64,000 bases of DNA. Origin: an uncultured bacterium. GTDB lineage: Bacteria > Cyanobacteriota > Vampirovibrionia > Gastranaerophilales > Gastranaerophilaceae. Location of the stretch: NCBI GenBank assembly GCA_949296425.1, contig CASFPN010000006.1, positions 1 through 64,000 of the forward strand. The letters run 5' to 3'. Each line of letters begins with the position of its first letter. Positions within the stretch are counted from its first letter, which is position 1. The position numbers were made by a program, and so were the translations under genes. The notes under the pieces are model-generated. The model worked only from the letters and a program-made list of their open reading frames with translations. It did no database searches and was not told where the DNA came from. Shown here in pieces: positions 8,053-16,557 of the stretch.

Positions 8053-9003
8053 ATGAAAGTACAGGCGATATATAATAGCAAAATTTTAAAAAAAGGATTG
8101 GAATTTGCGGCGGATAACAGTCTATTATTCGGTGCAACGGCTTCTTTTGTTCTTTCAGCGGCAGTACGCTCTCCTATGATTCTTTTGACGCCAAAAACCG
8201 ACAAAGAAAACAAAAAATATGCATGTGCAAAATCACTTGCCTCGGGAATAATTAATTACCTTACCGTGCTGGGTATATCTTTGCCTGTCACCAAAGCTTT
8301 AAAAAAAATTGATAAAAATCCATACCAATATTTAAAAAAAGAAACAATTGAAACGTTAAAATCCGGCGGAAAAAGTCTTGCAAAATCCAGACGTTACACA
8401 TTTGCCGCCCAGCTTTTCAAGCTCGGACTCGGCTTTGCGCTTGCAGCACCAAAATCTGTTTTGACCTGTGCTTTTATTCCGCCAATTATGTCAAAAATTT
8501 TCCCGCGTAAAGAAAAAAATTCCGCGATATCTTTTACAGGCAGTTACAATGACGGAATCTCAAACTTATCAAAAACAATAGGAAAACTGATTGATACCCC
8601 GTTTGTTCAAAAAATGGCGGATAAATTTCACAAAACAAATTTTGAACATCACATGATGACTTTCACAGATGTGGCCGCAACCGGAACTTTTATTTTGCAA
8701 ACAGCAAATAGCAAAAAAATTAAAGAAAACCGTAAAAAACCTCTAATGTATAATGCAGCTTTATCAACAGGTTTTTGTATTGCGGGAAGTTATCTTTTGA
8801 GTCAATTTTTAAATAAACCGACAGAAAAATTTATAAAAAATTTCCGTGAGGCAAATAAAAATTCCCCGAAACTCGAAAAATATCTGGAAGGAATAAAAGT
8901 TGCAAAACCGACAATAATACTCGGCGGAATTTATTATATTGCAATACCTTTGATATCAACTTTTCTGGCTGACAGGCTTGATAACCAGTCAAAACATAGA
9001 TAA
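8053..9003 (+). CDS. Uncharacterised protein of lineage type (hydrophobic, MKVQ N-terminus)
   Basis: I do not recognise a named family. The 316-residue basic protein has several hydrophobic stretches (about 22-45, 80-95, 120-145, 240-260, 285-305) that may be membrane helices. It starts MKVQAIYNSKIL and contains AISFTGSYN near residue 160, echoing MKIQ...KISFNGNPF in the protein at 45443-46954. A TATAAT at 8039-8044 ends 8 nt before the ATG and no ribosome site is visible, so the mRNA may be leaderless. Function unknown. Confidence 0.6.
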   Translation: MKVQAIYNSKILKKGLEFAADNSLLFGATASFVLSAAVRSPMILLTPKTDKENKKYACAKSLASGIINYLTVLGISLPVTKALKKIDKNPYQYLKKETIETLKSGGKSLAKSRRYTFAAQLFKLGLGFALAAPKSVLTCAFIPPIMSKIFPRKEKNSAISFTGSYNDGISNLSKTIGKLIDTPFVQKMADKFHKTNFEHHMMTFTDVAATGTFILQTANSKKIKENRKKPLMYNAALSTGFCIAGSYLLSQFLNKPTEKFIKNFREANKNSPKLEKYLEGIKVAKPTIILGGIYYIAIPLISTFLADRLDNQSKHR

Positions 9004-9030
9004 ATACGAATTGAGAAGGAACCAAAATTA

Positions 9031-9942
9031 TTATACTTTTATTGTTCTGCCGAGTTCCATTACCGTTTTAATATCTTCATCAGGCAACTTGCCTGCCGTT
9101 GTAAGGTAATTGCCGGTCATAATTCCCTCAACGCAGCTTTGTAAAGCCTTACGCTGATTTTCATCCGAAAGCCGCATCCTTCCCCCACAAAAACGCAGTA
9201 TTGATTTTGGGTTAGCTATCTTAAATATCGCAAGTGTCCTCAAAACATTTTCTTCATCTATTTTGTCATGATAATTTTCAAACGGAGTTTGCGCGATTGG
9301 CATTAAGATATTTATCGGAATAGAATCAGGCTCTATTTCAGCGAGTTCTAGCGCCATTTCAACACGTTGTTCAATACTTTCACCCATACCTAATATAACA
9401 CCGCAGCAAAGTTCCATACCGTATTTTTTTACAAGCCTGCAGGTGTTTAATCTGTCATCAAAACTGTGTGTTGTGCATATCTGCGGGTAATACGAACGGC
9501 ATGTGTTTATATTATGATGAAATCTTGTTAAACCGCATTCATAAAGCCTTTTTGCCTGTTCTTCATTTAAAATTCCGATAGAAGCACAGCTTTTAAGACC
9601 GTTGATTTTATTTACTTCCTGTATCATTTGGATAATTTTATCAAAATCACTTTCATCAGGTGTTTTGCCAGATGTGACTATAGCAAATCTTGATGCTTGA
9701 TGATGTTTTGCCTCAAGTGCGGCTTGTTTAACTTTATCAATGTCTATCAAAGGGTATGAATCTATCCGGGTTTTATAATACGAACTTTGTGCACAGTATT
9801 TACAATTCTGGGAACATTTACCGTTTCTGGCATTTACAAGAGAACAAAATTCAACTTCGTTTTTAATATATTTTGATGCTGTTTTTAACAGTTCGTCCAA
9901 TTCGAAATGATATAATGCTAAAAGTTCTTTTTTTGAAATCAT
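9031..9942 (-). CDS. bioB: Biotin synthase
   Basis: Radical SAM enzyme that inserts sulfur into dethiobiotin, the last step of biotin synthesis. CSQNCKYC gives C43, C47 and C50 for the 4Fe-4S/SAM cluster; the conserved CSLVNARNG precedes it and the late segment FCGGRMRLS carries the Arg that ligates the 2Fe-2S cluster in known BioB. The 303 residues are near family length. An apparent upstream TTG start (9978) is rejected because TTGACT there is the -35 box of a promoter whose -10 ends 7 nt before ATG 9942. No other bio genes are adjacent, suggesting a scattered or partial pathway. Confidence 0.93.
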   Translation of the reverse strand: MISKKELLALYHFELDELLKTASKYIKNEVEFCSLVNARNGKCSQNCKYCAQSSYYKTRIDSYPLIDIDKVKQAALEAKHHQASRFAIVTSGKTPDESDFDKIIQMIQEVNKINGLKSCASIGILNEEQAKRLYECGLTRFHHNINTCRSYYPQICTTHSFDDRLNTCRLVKKYGMELCCGVILGMGESIEQRVEMALELAEIEPDSIPINILMPIAQTPFENYHDKIDEENVLRTLAIFKIANPKSILRFCGGRMRLSDENQRKALQSCVEGIMTGNYLTTAGKLPDEDIKTVMELGRTIKV

Positions 9943-9949
9943 AAAACTT

Positions 9950-9978
9950 ATGGTATACCGCTCATTGACTAAAGTCAA
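9950..9978 (-). promoter_or_regulatory. Promoter of bioB with near-zero leader
   Basis: On the minus strand TTGACT (9978-9973), 17-nt spacer, TACCAT (9955-9950), then 7 nt to ATG 9942. No ribosome-binding site fits between. The expected transcription start is at or next to the start codon. Confidence 0.55.
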
Positions 9979-10014
9979 ATGATATGCTAAAATTGGCTCG
10001 GTGAAGGATTAAAA

Positions 10015-10659
10015 ATGTATTGTCCAAATTGCGGAAAACAAATTAAAGAAAACGACAATTTTTGCAGGTATTGCGGATTCGATCTGCGCGCAGATTTTGT
10101 AATTGATAAACAGCAGGAGAACGAAAAAATCCATACGGCAGAGGATTATCATTATGAAGAAAATACTTCATCAAGCAATGAAAAATATGAATTACCGTCT
10201 GATAATACAGAAGAACTTGTTTTGTACGATGTAAAAAAGCACTGGATGGCTTTATTCTGGCCTGTAATTTTAACGCCTGTATTTTTTATTTATTTTTGGA
10301 ATATTTTTTTAAACACACACAGTATTTTCAGCTGGCTGGTTGTATTGGCTATTCTTGCAGGCATTATTTATCCTATTCTTAGATATACCTATGATAAAAT
10401 CATTATTACAACAAAATACGTGCATATTAAAATAGGGGTTTTGAACCCTGTGGAAATAGATTTACCTCTCAGCCAGATTGACAGGCTTGATATTACCCAA
10501 ACTTCTATGGGCAAACTCATGGATTACGGAATGCTTGCATTCACCGCAAATTCCGAAAGATATGATTACAAATATATTCAATCACCCGGAGATTTACGGT
10601 ATATTATTGATAACCCCGCACGATTTGTAAAGGAATCGTTAAGCGAAGATGTTGATTAG
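10015..10659 (+). CDS. Zinc-ribbon and bacterial PH domain membrane protein
   Basis: A 214-residue protein with an N-terminal zinc ribbon (YCPNCGKQI...FCRYCGFDL), an acidic linker, two adjacent membrane helices (about 82-99 and 104-121), and a C-terminal bPH2/YdbT-like domain: ILRYTYDKIIITTKYVHIK, then PVEIDLPLSQIDRLDI and GDLRYIIDNP. Such proteins are membrane-anchored and of unknown function. GAAGGA lies upstream of the ATG. Divergent from bioB. Confidence 0.78.
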   Translation: MYCPNCGKQIKENDNFCRYCGFDLRADFVIDKQQENEKIHTAEDYHYEENTSSSNEKYELPSDNTEELVLYDVKKHWMALFWPVILTPVFFIYFWNIFLNTHSIFSWLVVLAILAGIIYPILRYTYDKIIITTKYVHIKIGVLNPVEIDLPLSQIDRLDITQTSMGKLMDYGMLAFTANSERYDYKYIQSPGDLRYIIDNPARFVKESLSEDVD

Positions 10660-10684
10660 AAAAAATTAGCAGCACATAAAATCA

Positions 10685-11344
10685 TTAAATATTTTCAAAT
10701 CGCAAATTATTTCTGTAAAGATTATCAATCAATTTAGCAATATCTTCTTTCTCACTGGAATCCATGACTTTTTTAATATTGTCATAACATCTTGTCGGTA
10801 CTGATGGCTTTAAAGGCTCTGCCGGTTTAAAGTTTGTATTAGAATTGTTAACCCAGTTTGTAACTTTTTCTGTATCTGGATCAATTTTTTTGATTATGCT
10901 GACTGTTCTGCCGTCACGTTTATAAATTGATATAGTAACAATTTTACCGGTTTCCTGATCATATTCCTGAATAGAAGAAATCTTTGTTTCGTCTTTTACA
11001 TTAAAGTTGATAGTACGGAGTTTTTTACCGGTTTCAGGATCAAATTCGTCAATTGACTTGTATAATACATAATTAATTGTTCTGAGTTTTTTGCCTGTTT
11101 TACGATCAAATTCATCAATAGAGCGAATTTTTTTGTCATTAAAATAGTCATAATGCGTGGTTTTAACTTTTGAATTTGTCTGAATATCAAATTCTATAAT
11201 TTTATCCACAGATCTGCCGTTTCTGCGATATACAACTTCTTCTCTTGTTTCGGGATGCATATTTGAATAAAGAAGTTTCAGATGTACATTATCAAAGGCT
11301 TTTTTATCAGGTATTGCCTTTTGAATAGCTGTCAATAATTTCAT
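10685..11344 (-). CDS. Tandem-repeat protein, DUF2963-like
   Basis: The middle of this 219-residue protein is a chain of 20- to 25-residue repeats of the form I.EFD..TGKK..T..Y: SIDEFDRKTGKKLRTINY, SIDEFDPETGKKLRTINF, SIQEYDQETGKIVTISIY. This resembles the DUF2963 repeat known from phytoplasma proteins and probably forms a beta-rich repeat fold. No signal peptide or membrane segment is seen. The ends are helical and differ from the repeats. GGAG lies 11 nt before the ATG, a loose spacing. Function unknown; a binding role is a guess. Confidence 0.6.
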   Translation of the reverse strand: MKLLTAIQKAIPDKKAFDNVHLKLLYSNMHPETREEVVYRRNGRSVDKIIEFDIQTNSKVKTTHYDYFNDKKIRSIDEFDRKTGKKLRTINYVLYKSIDEFDPETGKKLRTINFNVKDETKISSIQEYDQETGKIVTISIYKRDGRTVSIIKKIDPDTEKVTNWVNNSNTNFKPAEPLKPSVPTRCYDNIKKVMDSSEKEDIAKLIDNLYRNNLRFENI

Positions 11345-11474
11345 CTTACAATTTTCTCCTACATATATAATACATGATAAAATAAATTTTGCTATTTTAT
11401 GTAAAGTATTATATATAATTTAATAGTTAATAATAAATTCCCCTGTAGGGTTAATTAGTTGATTCAATAATATA

Positions 11475-11816
11475 TTAACCTTTTTTTTGCAAAAGTTTCA
11501 AGAAAACTTTGTAATCAGTTCCCCAGCTTGCCATAGCATTCAAAACAGGAGCAAGACTGTAGCCGACATCTGTCAGTGTATATTCAACCCGGGGCGGAAC
11601 CTCTTGAAAAACTTTTCTTTCTACAAGTCCGTCATCCTCCATCGCGCGAAGATTTGTTGTTAAAACTTTTTGTGAAATCCCGCTGCAGGCTTTTTTTAAT
11701 TCTCCAAAACGTTTTGTTCCGTTGAGTAAATCTCTGATTATAAGAATTTTCCATTTTTCCCCGATTAGTTTCAATGTTGTTTCAACAGGGCATTTTGGAA
11801 GCTCTTTTAAGTCCAT
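11475..11816 (-). CDS. HxlR-family winged-helix regulator
   Basis: A 113-residue transcription factor with the classic HxlR pattern: CPVETTLKLIGEKWKILIIR, then FGELKKACSGISQKVLTTNL, GLVERKVFQEVPPRVEYTLT and a C-terminal aromatic tail. Family members bind as dimers and often sense aldehydes or redox stress, with the Cys near residue 9 a candidate. AGGAG 5 nt before ATG 11816 sets the start and rejects an extension to 11876. A promoter with an imperfect dyad lies just upstream. The divergent side has no gene, so self-regulation is likely. Confidence 0.88.
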   Translation of the reverse strand: MDLKELPKCPVETTLKLIGEKWKILIIRDLLNGTKRFGELKKACSGISQKVLTTNLRAMEDDGLVERKVFQEVPPRVEYTLTDVGYSLAPVLNAMASWGTDYKVFLKLLQKKG

Positions 11817-11837
11817 CAATTCTCCTATAGTATCTTT

Positions 11838-11886
11838 TAGTAACGTACTACAAACATATAGTAAAAGCATCCTCAAGTTTTGTCAA
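11838..11886 (-). promoter_or_regulatory. Promoter and candidate operator of the HxlR gene
   Basis: Minus strand TTGACA (11886-11881), 17-nt spacer, TACTAT (11863-11858). Downstream of the -10 is the near-palindrome TAGTAACGTACTA (11838-11850), where a dimeric HxlR protein could bind to repress itself. Confidence 0.6.
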
Positions 11887-12004
11887 TGTATTATACTTGA
11901 TATTATTCATATAAGACATGTATGTCCGATACGAAAAATTATGGATTTTTTTATTATATTTTTTCACTGGGAGTTCGTTAAGGAATAAAAATTACAAATT
12001 AACT

Positions 12005-13021
12005 CTAAACTATTTTATATATCAGGTAATAGATAATTGACGAAATTATCATACAGGCAGGAATTGTTAAAACCCACGCAATAACAATATTTCCGACTAT
12101 TCTCCATTTGACGGCATGTGCATGAAAAGTTGATCCGACGCCCATAATTGCCGTTGAAATAACATGTGTTGTACTCAACGGAATTCCAAAATGCGAAGCA
12201 GTTAAAATCAAGCCTGCTGCCGATGTTTCTGCGGCAAATCCATGTATAGGCTTCAATTTTATAATTTTATGTCCCATGGTTTTAATAATTTTCCATCCGC
12301 CGTTCATTGTTCCGGCAGCCATAGTAAGCGCGCATGCAATGATTACGTAAATAGGAATTTCAAAGTCGCCCGACGGCCCTGTATGCAAAACTCCGCCTGC
12401 CAAAAGTGCAAGGGTTATTATACCCATTGTTTTTTGAGCATCGTTTGAGCCATGACTTAATGCCATCAAGCCTGATGATATTAATTGAAGTTTTCTGAAC
12501 TGTTTGTTAACAGTCTGCGGGTTTTCACGCAAAATAAGAATTACCCACGCAATCAAAAGCATTAAGGTAAAGCCCACGCAAAATCCCAGAACAGGTGATG
12601 TAAACATCGGGATTATAACTTTGTCAATCAATGTGTGAAAATGCACTACATCAACTCCGGCTTTTACAATGGCAGCACCTAAAAGACCGCCGATAAGCGC
12701 ATGAGAGGAACTTGACGGAAGTCCGAGCCACCATGTGAATAAATTCCAGATAACTGCAGCCAGAAGTGCACAAAAAATTACGGTTAAAGTAATCATATCA
12801 GCGTTTACAATGCCCGAACCTATTGTTTTTGCAACGTGTGTACCGGTTAATGCTCCTAAAAATTCCAAACTCGCTCCGAACAATACAGCTTGTTTGGGGG
12901 ACAGAACTTTTGTTGAAACTACTGTTGCAATAGCGTTTGCGCAGTCATGGAAACCGTTTATAAATTCAAATGCCAGAGCTACAAGAACTACAGCTATTAA
13001 AAGTAAAATTGTTATTGACAT
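12005..13021 (-). CDS. pit: PiT-family inorganic phosphate transporter
   Basis: Low-affinity phosphate permease of the inner membrane. The 338-residue protein has about ten hydrophobic segments and both copies of the PiT signature: GFHDCANAIATVVSTK near the N-terminus and SHGSNDAQKTMGI in the middle. GLPSSSSHALIGG and FGIPLSTTHVIS are also typical. It lies 13 nt downstream of the DUF47 gene and is read in the same direction, the usual Pit-DUF47 pair. Confidence 0.94.
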   Translation of the reverse strand: MSITILLLIAVVLVALAFEFINGFHDCANAIATVVSTKVLSPKQAVLFGASLEFLGALTGTHVAKTIGSGIVNADMITLTVIFCALLAAVIWNLFTWWLGLPSSSSHALIGGLLGAAIVKAGVDVVHFHTLIDKVIIPMFTSPVLGFCVGFTLMLLIAWVILILRENPQTVNKQFRKLQLISSGLMALSHGSNDAQKTMGIITLALLAGGVLHTGPSGDFEIPIYVIIACALTMAAGTMNGGWKIIKTMGHKIIKLKPIHGFAAETSAAGLILTASHFGIPLSTTHVISTAIMGVGSTFHAHAVKWRIVGNIVIAWVLTIPACMIISSIIYYLIYKIV

Positions 13022-13034
13022 AATTCCATAATTC

Positions 13035-13676
13035 CTAAGACTGTTTCAAAACAACATTCAAAATTGTATCTGATACAAAGAAACAAGCATCAAATGCGTT
13101 TTCAATTTCCTTATACATATCTCTCAGTTTGATAACTTCAAGAGCTTCATATTTGCCTGAAAAAAGATTCGCCATTGCACGGCGGTGAATCTCATCTCCA
13201 TGAGACTCAATTTCTTTCATTTCAATATTAAGCTTGGTTATTTCTTCCAGATCAGAAACTTTTTTAAATTTTTTAGTAATCTCACCGAGTTTTTCTGTTG
13301 CCTGAACTAAAGTTAAAGCCTGTTCTTTCATCTCTTCAGTGTAATTGTTTAATCTGTACACTTCCAAATTTAAACAGGCTTTTACAATTTTTTTAGTTAT
13401 TTTGTTCAATTGGACGGCAATTGTTTGAATATCCTCTCGTTCAATCGGGGTAATAAAACTTTTGTTAAGTTGTTTCAAGCATGCTTTATATGATAATTTA
13501 CCCTTCTTTTTATATTTCAAAGCTTTTTCTTTATACTCATCAGTCAGGTGATTGTGCATAATTTCGTCATACAATCTTGCAGTTTTCTGACAAATCACAG
13601 CGCTGTCCTGAAAATATGTAAAGAACATTTTGTCTTCAGGCGGCATGATGTATGACATCAGGTTAAATTTTGGCAT
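13035..13676 (-). CDS. DUF47 (PhoU-like) phosphate transport accessory protein
   Basis: A 213-residue all-helical protein of the DUF47/YkaA family, structurally PhoU-like. Recognisable parts are an N-terminal FMPP-like opening, a mid-region charged helix and SHGDEIHRRAMANLF followed by KLRDMYKEIENAFDAC, which carry the metal-binding Glu/Asp pattern. It is the first gene of an operon with pit, where it probably modulates transport. A ribosome site GGAG precedes the start. Confidence 0.9.
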   Translation of the reverse strand: MPKFNLMSYIMPPEDKMFFTYFQDSAVICQKTARLYDEIMHNHLTDEYKEKALKYKKKGKLSYKACLKQLNKSFITPIEREDIQTIAVQLNKITKKIVKACLNLEVYRLNNYTEEMKEQALTLVQATEKLGEITKKFKKVSDLEEITKLNIEMKEIESHGDEIHRRAMANLFSGKYEALEVIKLRDMYKEIENAFDACFFVSDTILNVVLKQS

Positions 13677-13772
13677 AATTTTTCTCCTTAATTAGGGTGC
13701 GGAATTTTATCCACACACGCCAAGCATACTCAAAAAACACTTGTTTGAAAAGGGTATCGTTACAATTTTTAA

Positions 13773-14669
13773 TTAACTTTTACAACTGCATTTTTCACAG
13801 CCCTCAGGTTCTGCATGAATAGAAATTATGCAGTTTCCGAGAGTTTTATTTATCTCTGTTTCTATTTCATCACAAATCTTGTGACAGTCTTCTATTGTCA
13901 TTTGTTTAGGAAATAAAAGCGTCATATCAAGCTGTTTTTCAGGACCGATATTTCTTCCTTTCAGAGATTTGTAACCGTGAACACCTTTATCTTTAAAGTT
14001 TTCTATAATTTTTTCAACTGCTTCAATGTCACTTTTCGGCACAGAGCCGTCAAGAAGATTATTCAAAGTTTCTTTTGAGATAGAAAATCCTGCCTTAAAA
14101 ATCAACATGGCAACAATAATTGCTATTATCGGATCTAAAATATGAATACCTGTAATTTTTATTAACACCAGACCTGCCATAACACCGAGTGACGAATATA
14201 TATCGGTTCTTAAATGTTCACCGTCCGCAAAAAGAGAAATTGAATTTGATTTTTTGGCGACTTTAAACAAAATACTGCTCACAATATAGTTTGCGACGAC
14301 TGCAAACAACATTACCGCAATACCAAGAGTTGTATCAACTTCTGTTGTGCCGCGAAAAATTAATTTTTTGACAGCTTCGTAAATAATAAAAAGCCCGGCA
14401 AAAATTATCAAACCGCCCTCAATAAAGCCTGATATATCTTCATATTTGCCGTGTCCGAAAGGGTGATCACTGTCTGCGGGTTCGGAAGATTTCATTACCG
14501 CAAAAAAGGTTAAAACAGAAGCTAAACAGTCGCTCAGGGAGTGAATTGCCTCGGAAATTATACTTATTGAGCCGGAAATAATTCCGGCAATGAATTTTAA
14601 AATAATTATTACTGCGTTTGAGGTTATTGAAAGTCCTGCCGCAAATTTTTTTTCTTTTGTTATGTCCAT
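13773..14669 (-). CDS. Cation diffusion facilitator (CDF) metal exporter
   Basis: Proton-coupled efflux of Zn2+, Fe2+ or a similar ion across the inner membrane. The 298-residue protein has six membrane helices with the two metal-site motifs HSLSDCLAS (TM2, HxxxD) and DGEHLRTDIYSS (TM5, HxxxD), then a cytoplasmic ferredoxin-like domain with EDCHKICDEIE. It ends in CEKCSCKS, an unusual Cys-rich tail that could add a metal-sensing site. The metal cannot be assigned from sequence alone. Confidence 0.92.
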   Translation of the reverse strand: MDITKEKKFAAGLSITSNAVIIILKFIAGIISGSISIISEAIHSLSDCLASVLTFFAVMKSSEPADSDHPFGHGKYEDISGFIEGGLIIFAGLFIIYEAVKKLIFRGTTEVDTTLGIAVMLFAVVANYIVSSILFKVAKKSNSISLFADGEHLRTDIYSSLGVMAGLVLIKITGIHILDPIIAIIVAMLIFKAGFSISKETLNNLLDGSVPKSDIEAVEKIIENFKDKGVHGYKSLKGRNIGPEKQLDMTLLFPKQMTIEDCHKICDEIETEINKTLGNCIISIHAEPEGCEKCSCKS

Positions 14670-14756
14670 TTTTTCCTTTTATAATGTGCGTACTATAACA
14701 TATCATGTTGTGAATGACTGTTCACGTAATTGCAACCCAGCAAGCGCATTATACTA

Positions 14757-15437
14757 CTATTTTCTTTTCAGATATTTTAACATGTTTTTCATCTGTTTAT
14801 CAACCCTTAAAGATTCGCATATTTTTTGAATACTTTTGTTAAATGTCCAGTTATCAAGTTTCGAGGACTTTAAGTATTTTAAAGTTTTTTCGGGAAATTT
14901 TATATAGCATATAGAAAGCGCCCACGCAACAGCCATTTTTGTATAATATCTTTCGTCTTTAAACTCATCAATAAGCTTTAAAACTTTGTCAATGAACTCT
15001 GTATCAATGTAATATGAAAGAAGTATCACATAGGCGAAGCGTATATCATACTCATTTTTTGATTTAAAATACGGCTGAATAAAGTCCCAAACAAGTTCCC
15101 TGCTATCTTTTATGAATTTTAAACCACCGCAGAAACAGTCACATACAGACCAGTTATTAATTTTCGGGATAAAATTTTTGACAAGTTCAAGCATTTTGTC
15201 AGGCGGCTGTTTAACAAGCCCGATGACCATTCCCTGAAGCATAACCTCTTCCATATATTCAAAATCGTTACGATTTACACAATTTTGCCATTCTCCGTTT
15301 TTGTAAATCTCTTTTGCTATTTTGCGGAGTTTTGGAAGCCTTACGCCCAAAACATTATTGATATTAGGAATTAATGAGGCGGAAAATTTTTGAAAATCTT
15401 TTTCAGATTCTGATATAAGCCATTCTTTTATGTCCAT
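14757..15437 (-). CDS. AlkD-like DNA alkylation repair protein
   Basis: A 226-residue HEAT-like helical-repeat protein of the AlkD family (DNA alkylation repair enzyme). Typical segments: GVRLPKLRKIAKEIYK near the N-terminus, FEYMEEVMLQGMVIG, then NNWSVCDCFCGGLKFI with the conserved W-x-x-C-D motif where the catalytic Asp of AlkD sits, and YYTKMAVAWALS. It would excise 3- and 7-alkylated purines. The coding strand ends close to a CDF gene read the same way; no operon is obvious. Confidence 0.85.
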   Translation of the reverse strand: MDIKEWLISESEKDFQKFSASLIPNINNVLGVRLPKLRKIAKEIYKNGEWQNCVNRNDFEYMEEVMLQGMVIGLVKQPPDKMLELVKNFIPKINNWSVCDCFCGGLKFIKDSRELVWDFIQPYFKSKNEYDIRFAYVILLSYYIDTEFIDKVLKLIDEFKDERYYTKMAVAWALSICYIKFPEKTLKYLKSSKLDNWTFNKSIQKICESLRVDKQMKNMLKYLKRK

Positions 15438-15474
15438 AACAGAATTTTAACATAAAAAACCGATAAAAAATTGG

Positions 15475-15540
15475 AGGGTGACGTACGGTTTAACACTCTC
15501 AAATTTGCCAAATTGAGACATAGCTTAGGACTTTGACCAG
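15475..15540. repeat. Dispersed repeat, copy 1 (with 30157-30215)
   Basis: The stretch starting TGACGTACGGTTTAACACTC is followed by a degenerate copy of the sequence found at 30157-30215, ending near CATAGCTTAGGA. It lies between the AlkD-like gene and tRNA-Ala; the other copy is inside element 2. It is probably the end or a control region of a related mobile element. Confidence 0.55.
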
Positions 15541-15640
15541 TAAAAAAATTGCAAAACAATTCTTTTTGCAAATTTTCTTTTTGTTCCGCTGAAAGATGAT
15601 TGTATTTTCTTCATCTTTATTGTTTGGAGCGAAAATATCT

Positions 15641-15742
15641 CTATTTTATTTCGTGTTTTGTATTATATTTCTGTTTAAGTTCATTATTTATTTCATGCCA
15701 GTAATTTTCAGGAATAGATAGTCCGCCAAGTACATTTACAAT
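15641..15742 (-). pseudogene. C-terminal stump of an unknown protein
   Basis: An open frame of about 33 codons without a start, reading IVNVLGGLSIPENYWHEINN and then LKQKYNTKHEIK before TAG (15643-15641). It begins at the tRNA-Ala terminator and has no ribosome site, so it looks like the tail of a gene truncated by rearrangement. I do not recognise the family. The rest of the 15438-15775 gap holds only the dispersed repeat and AT-rich sequence. Confidence 0.4.
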
Positions 15743-15746
15743 AAAA

Positions 15747-15770
15747 ATAAGATAGGAAATCCTATCTTAT
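15747..15770 (-). terminator. Rho-independent terminator of tRNA-Ala
   Basis: A perfect 10-bp stem (ATAAGATAGG / CCTATCTTAT) with a 4-nt loop, followed on the minus strand by TTTTTAT, lies 6 nt beyond the tRNA 3' end. Confidence 0.8.
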
Positions 15771-15775
15771 ATTTA

Positions 15776-15848
15776 TGGAGCGTAGGGGATTCGAACCCCT
15801 GACCCCGACACTGCCAGTGTCGTGCGCTACCAACTGCGCTAACGCCCC
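15776..15848 (-). tRNA. tRNA-Ala (anticodon GGC)
   Basis: A complete 73-nt cloverleaf is seen on the minus strand. The acceptor stem GGGGCGT pairs with ACGCTCC and includes the G3:U70 wobble that identifies alanine tRNA. The anticodon loop is CTGGCAG and the T-loop is GGTTCGAATCC. The discriminator is A and CCA is not encoded (TAA follows). It is flanked by integrase debris. Confidence 0.95.
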
Positions 15849-15959
15849 GGATATATAAATTATTTATAATTTCACCGCGCTATAAACCGCGTAAATTTAT
15901 TATACAACAAACATTTTACAATAACATATATGATTATATAAAATAATATTAAATTATTT

Positions 15960-16208
15960 GATAATATTTTAGACAGAGAAATGCAAAAATGCTTCAAAAC
16001 TGTTTGTAAGCTAGCAGGTGTTAAAAACTTGCGTTTTCATGATTTACGTCATACAGGAGCAACAAGAATGGTAGCAGCAGGCATTCCTTTGCCTGTAGTT
16101 AAACAAATTCTAAACCATGCAAGCATACAAACAACCATGAGATATGCTCACACAATGCGTGAACAGGAAATTTCAGCAGTTGAAGCTCTGGCAAATTTTA
16201 ATGTGTAA
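15960..16208 (+). pseudogene. 3' fragment of a tyrosine recombinase (phage-type integrase)
   Basis: The frame upstream and downstream of ATG 15981 encodes the catalytic end of a lambda-type integrase: FHDLRHTGATRMVAAGIPL holds the HxLRHT box, followed by the H of LNHASIQTTMRYAH and the nucleophilic Tyr. About two thirds of the protein, including the first catalytic Arg region, is missing, and homology can be read a few codons before the ATG (LDRE). This is a relic beside tRNA-Ala, not a functional enzyme. Confidence 0.85.
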
Positions 16209-16376
16209 ACTTTAAATCCATAAACTAATAGAACAGTCTATGATAATACTGCTCTATTTTTTTGTTTTAATTTTTACCTATCTTGCAGAGTATGACTGAG
16301 TTTTACTGAATTGCCCAAACAGCGTGGTACATAAATATTACATAAAATCATTTTTCATAAAAATTTGCATTAAAAA

Positions 16377-16398
16377 AGCAAGGTCTAAAAGCCTTGCT
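16377..16398 (+). terminator. Hairpin terminator after the integrase fragment
   Basis: Stem AGCAAGG / CCTTGCT with an 8-nt loop, followed by ATTATTG. The run of A on its left could also serve the minus strand. It lies 20 nt before the first attachment-site copy. Confidence 0.5.
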
Positions 16399-16417
16399 AT
16401 TATTGAGTTTTAATATC

Positions 16418-16511
16418 TGGGCCGCAGTAGACTGTCTTGCTCACTCGCGTTTAACGGCAATTCCGCATTTTATTTTCAGTGATTTCATCACTTCAAACAA
16501 AACTGCTCCAG
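16418..16511. repeat. Attachment site copy A and left-end sequence of element 1
   Basis: TGGGCCGCAGTAGACT (16418-16433) matches the tRNA-Ile 3' end at 40189-40204 with one mismatch. The next 78 nt, to 16511, match the left end of element 2 (29985-30062) apart from one base. To the left of the core the sequence differs from both other copies, so this is the junction with flanking chromosome. Confidence 0.85.
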
Positions 16512-16557
16512 TATAAAGACTCTTCTGTTTTAAGATTAAATGTACTTAGAAATGAGA

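Noticed and set aside
9943-9978. TTG start for bioB
   Set aside because: TTGACT is the -35 box of the bioB promoter; the conserved protein begins after ATG 9942.
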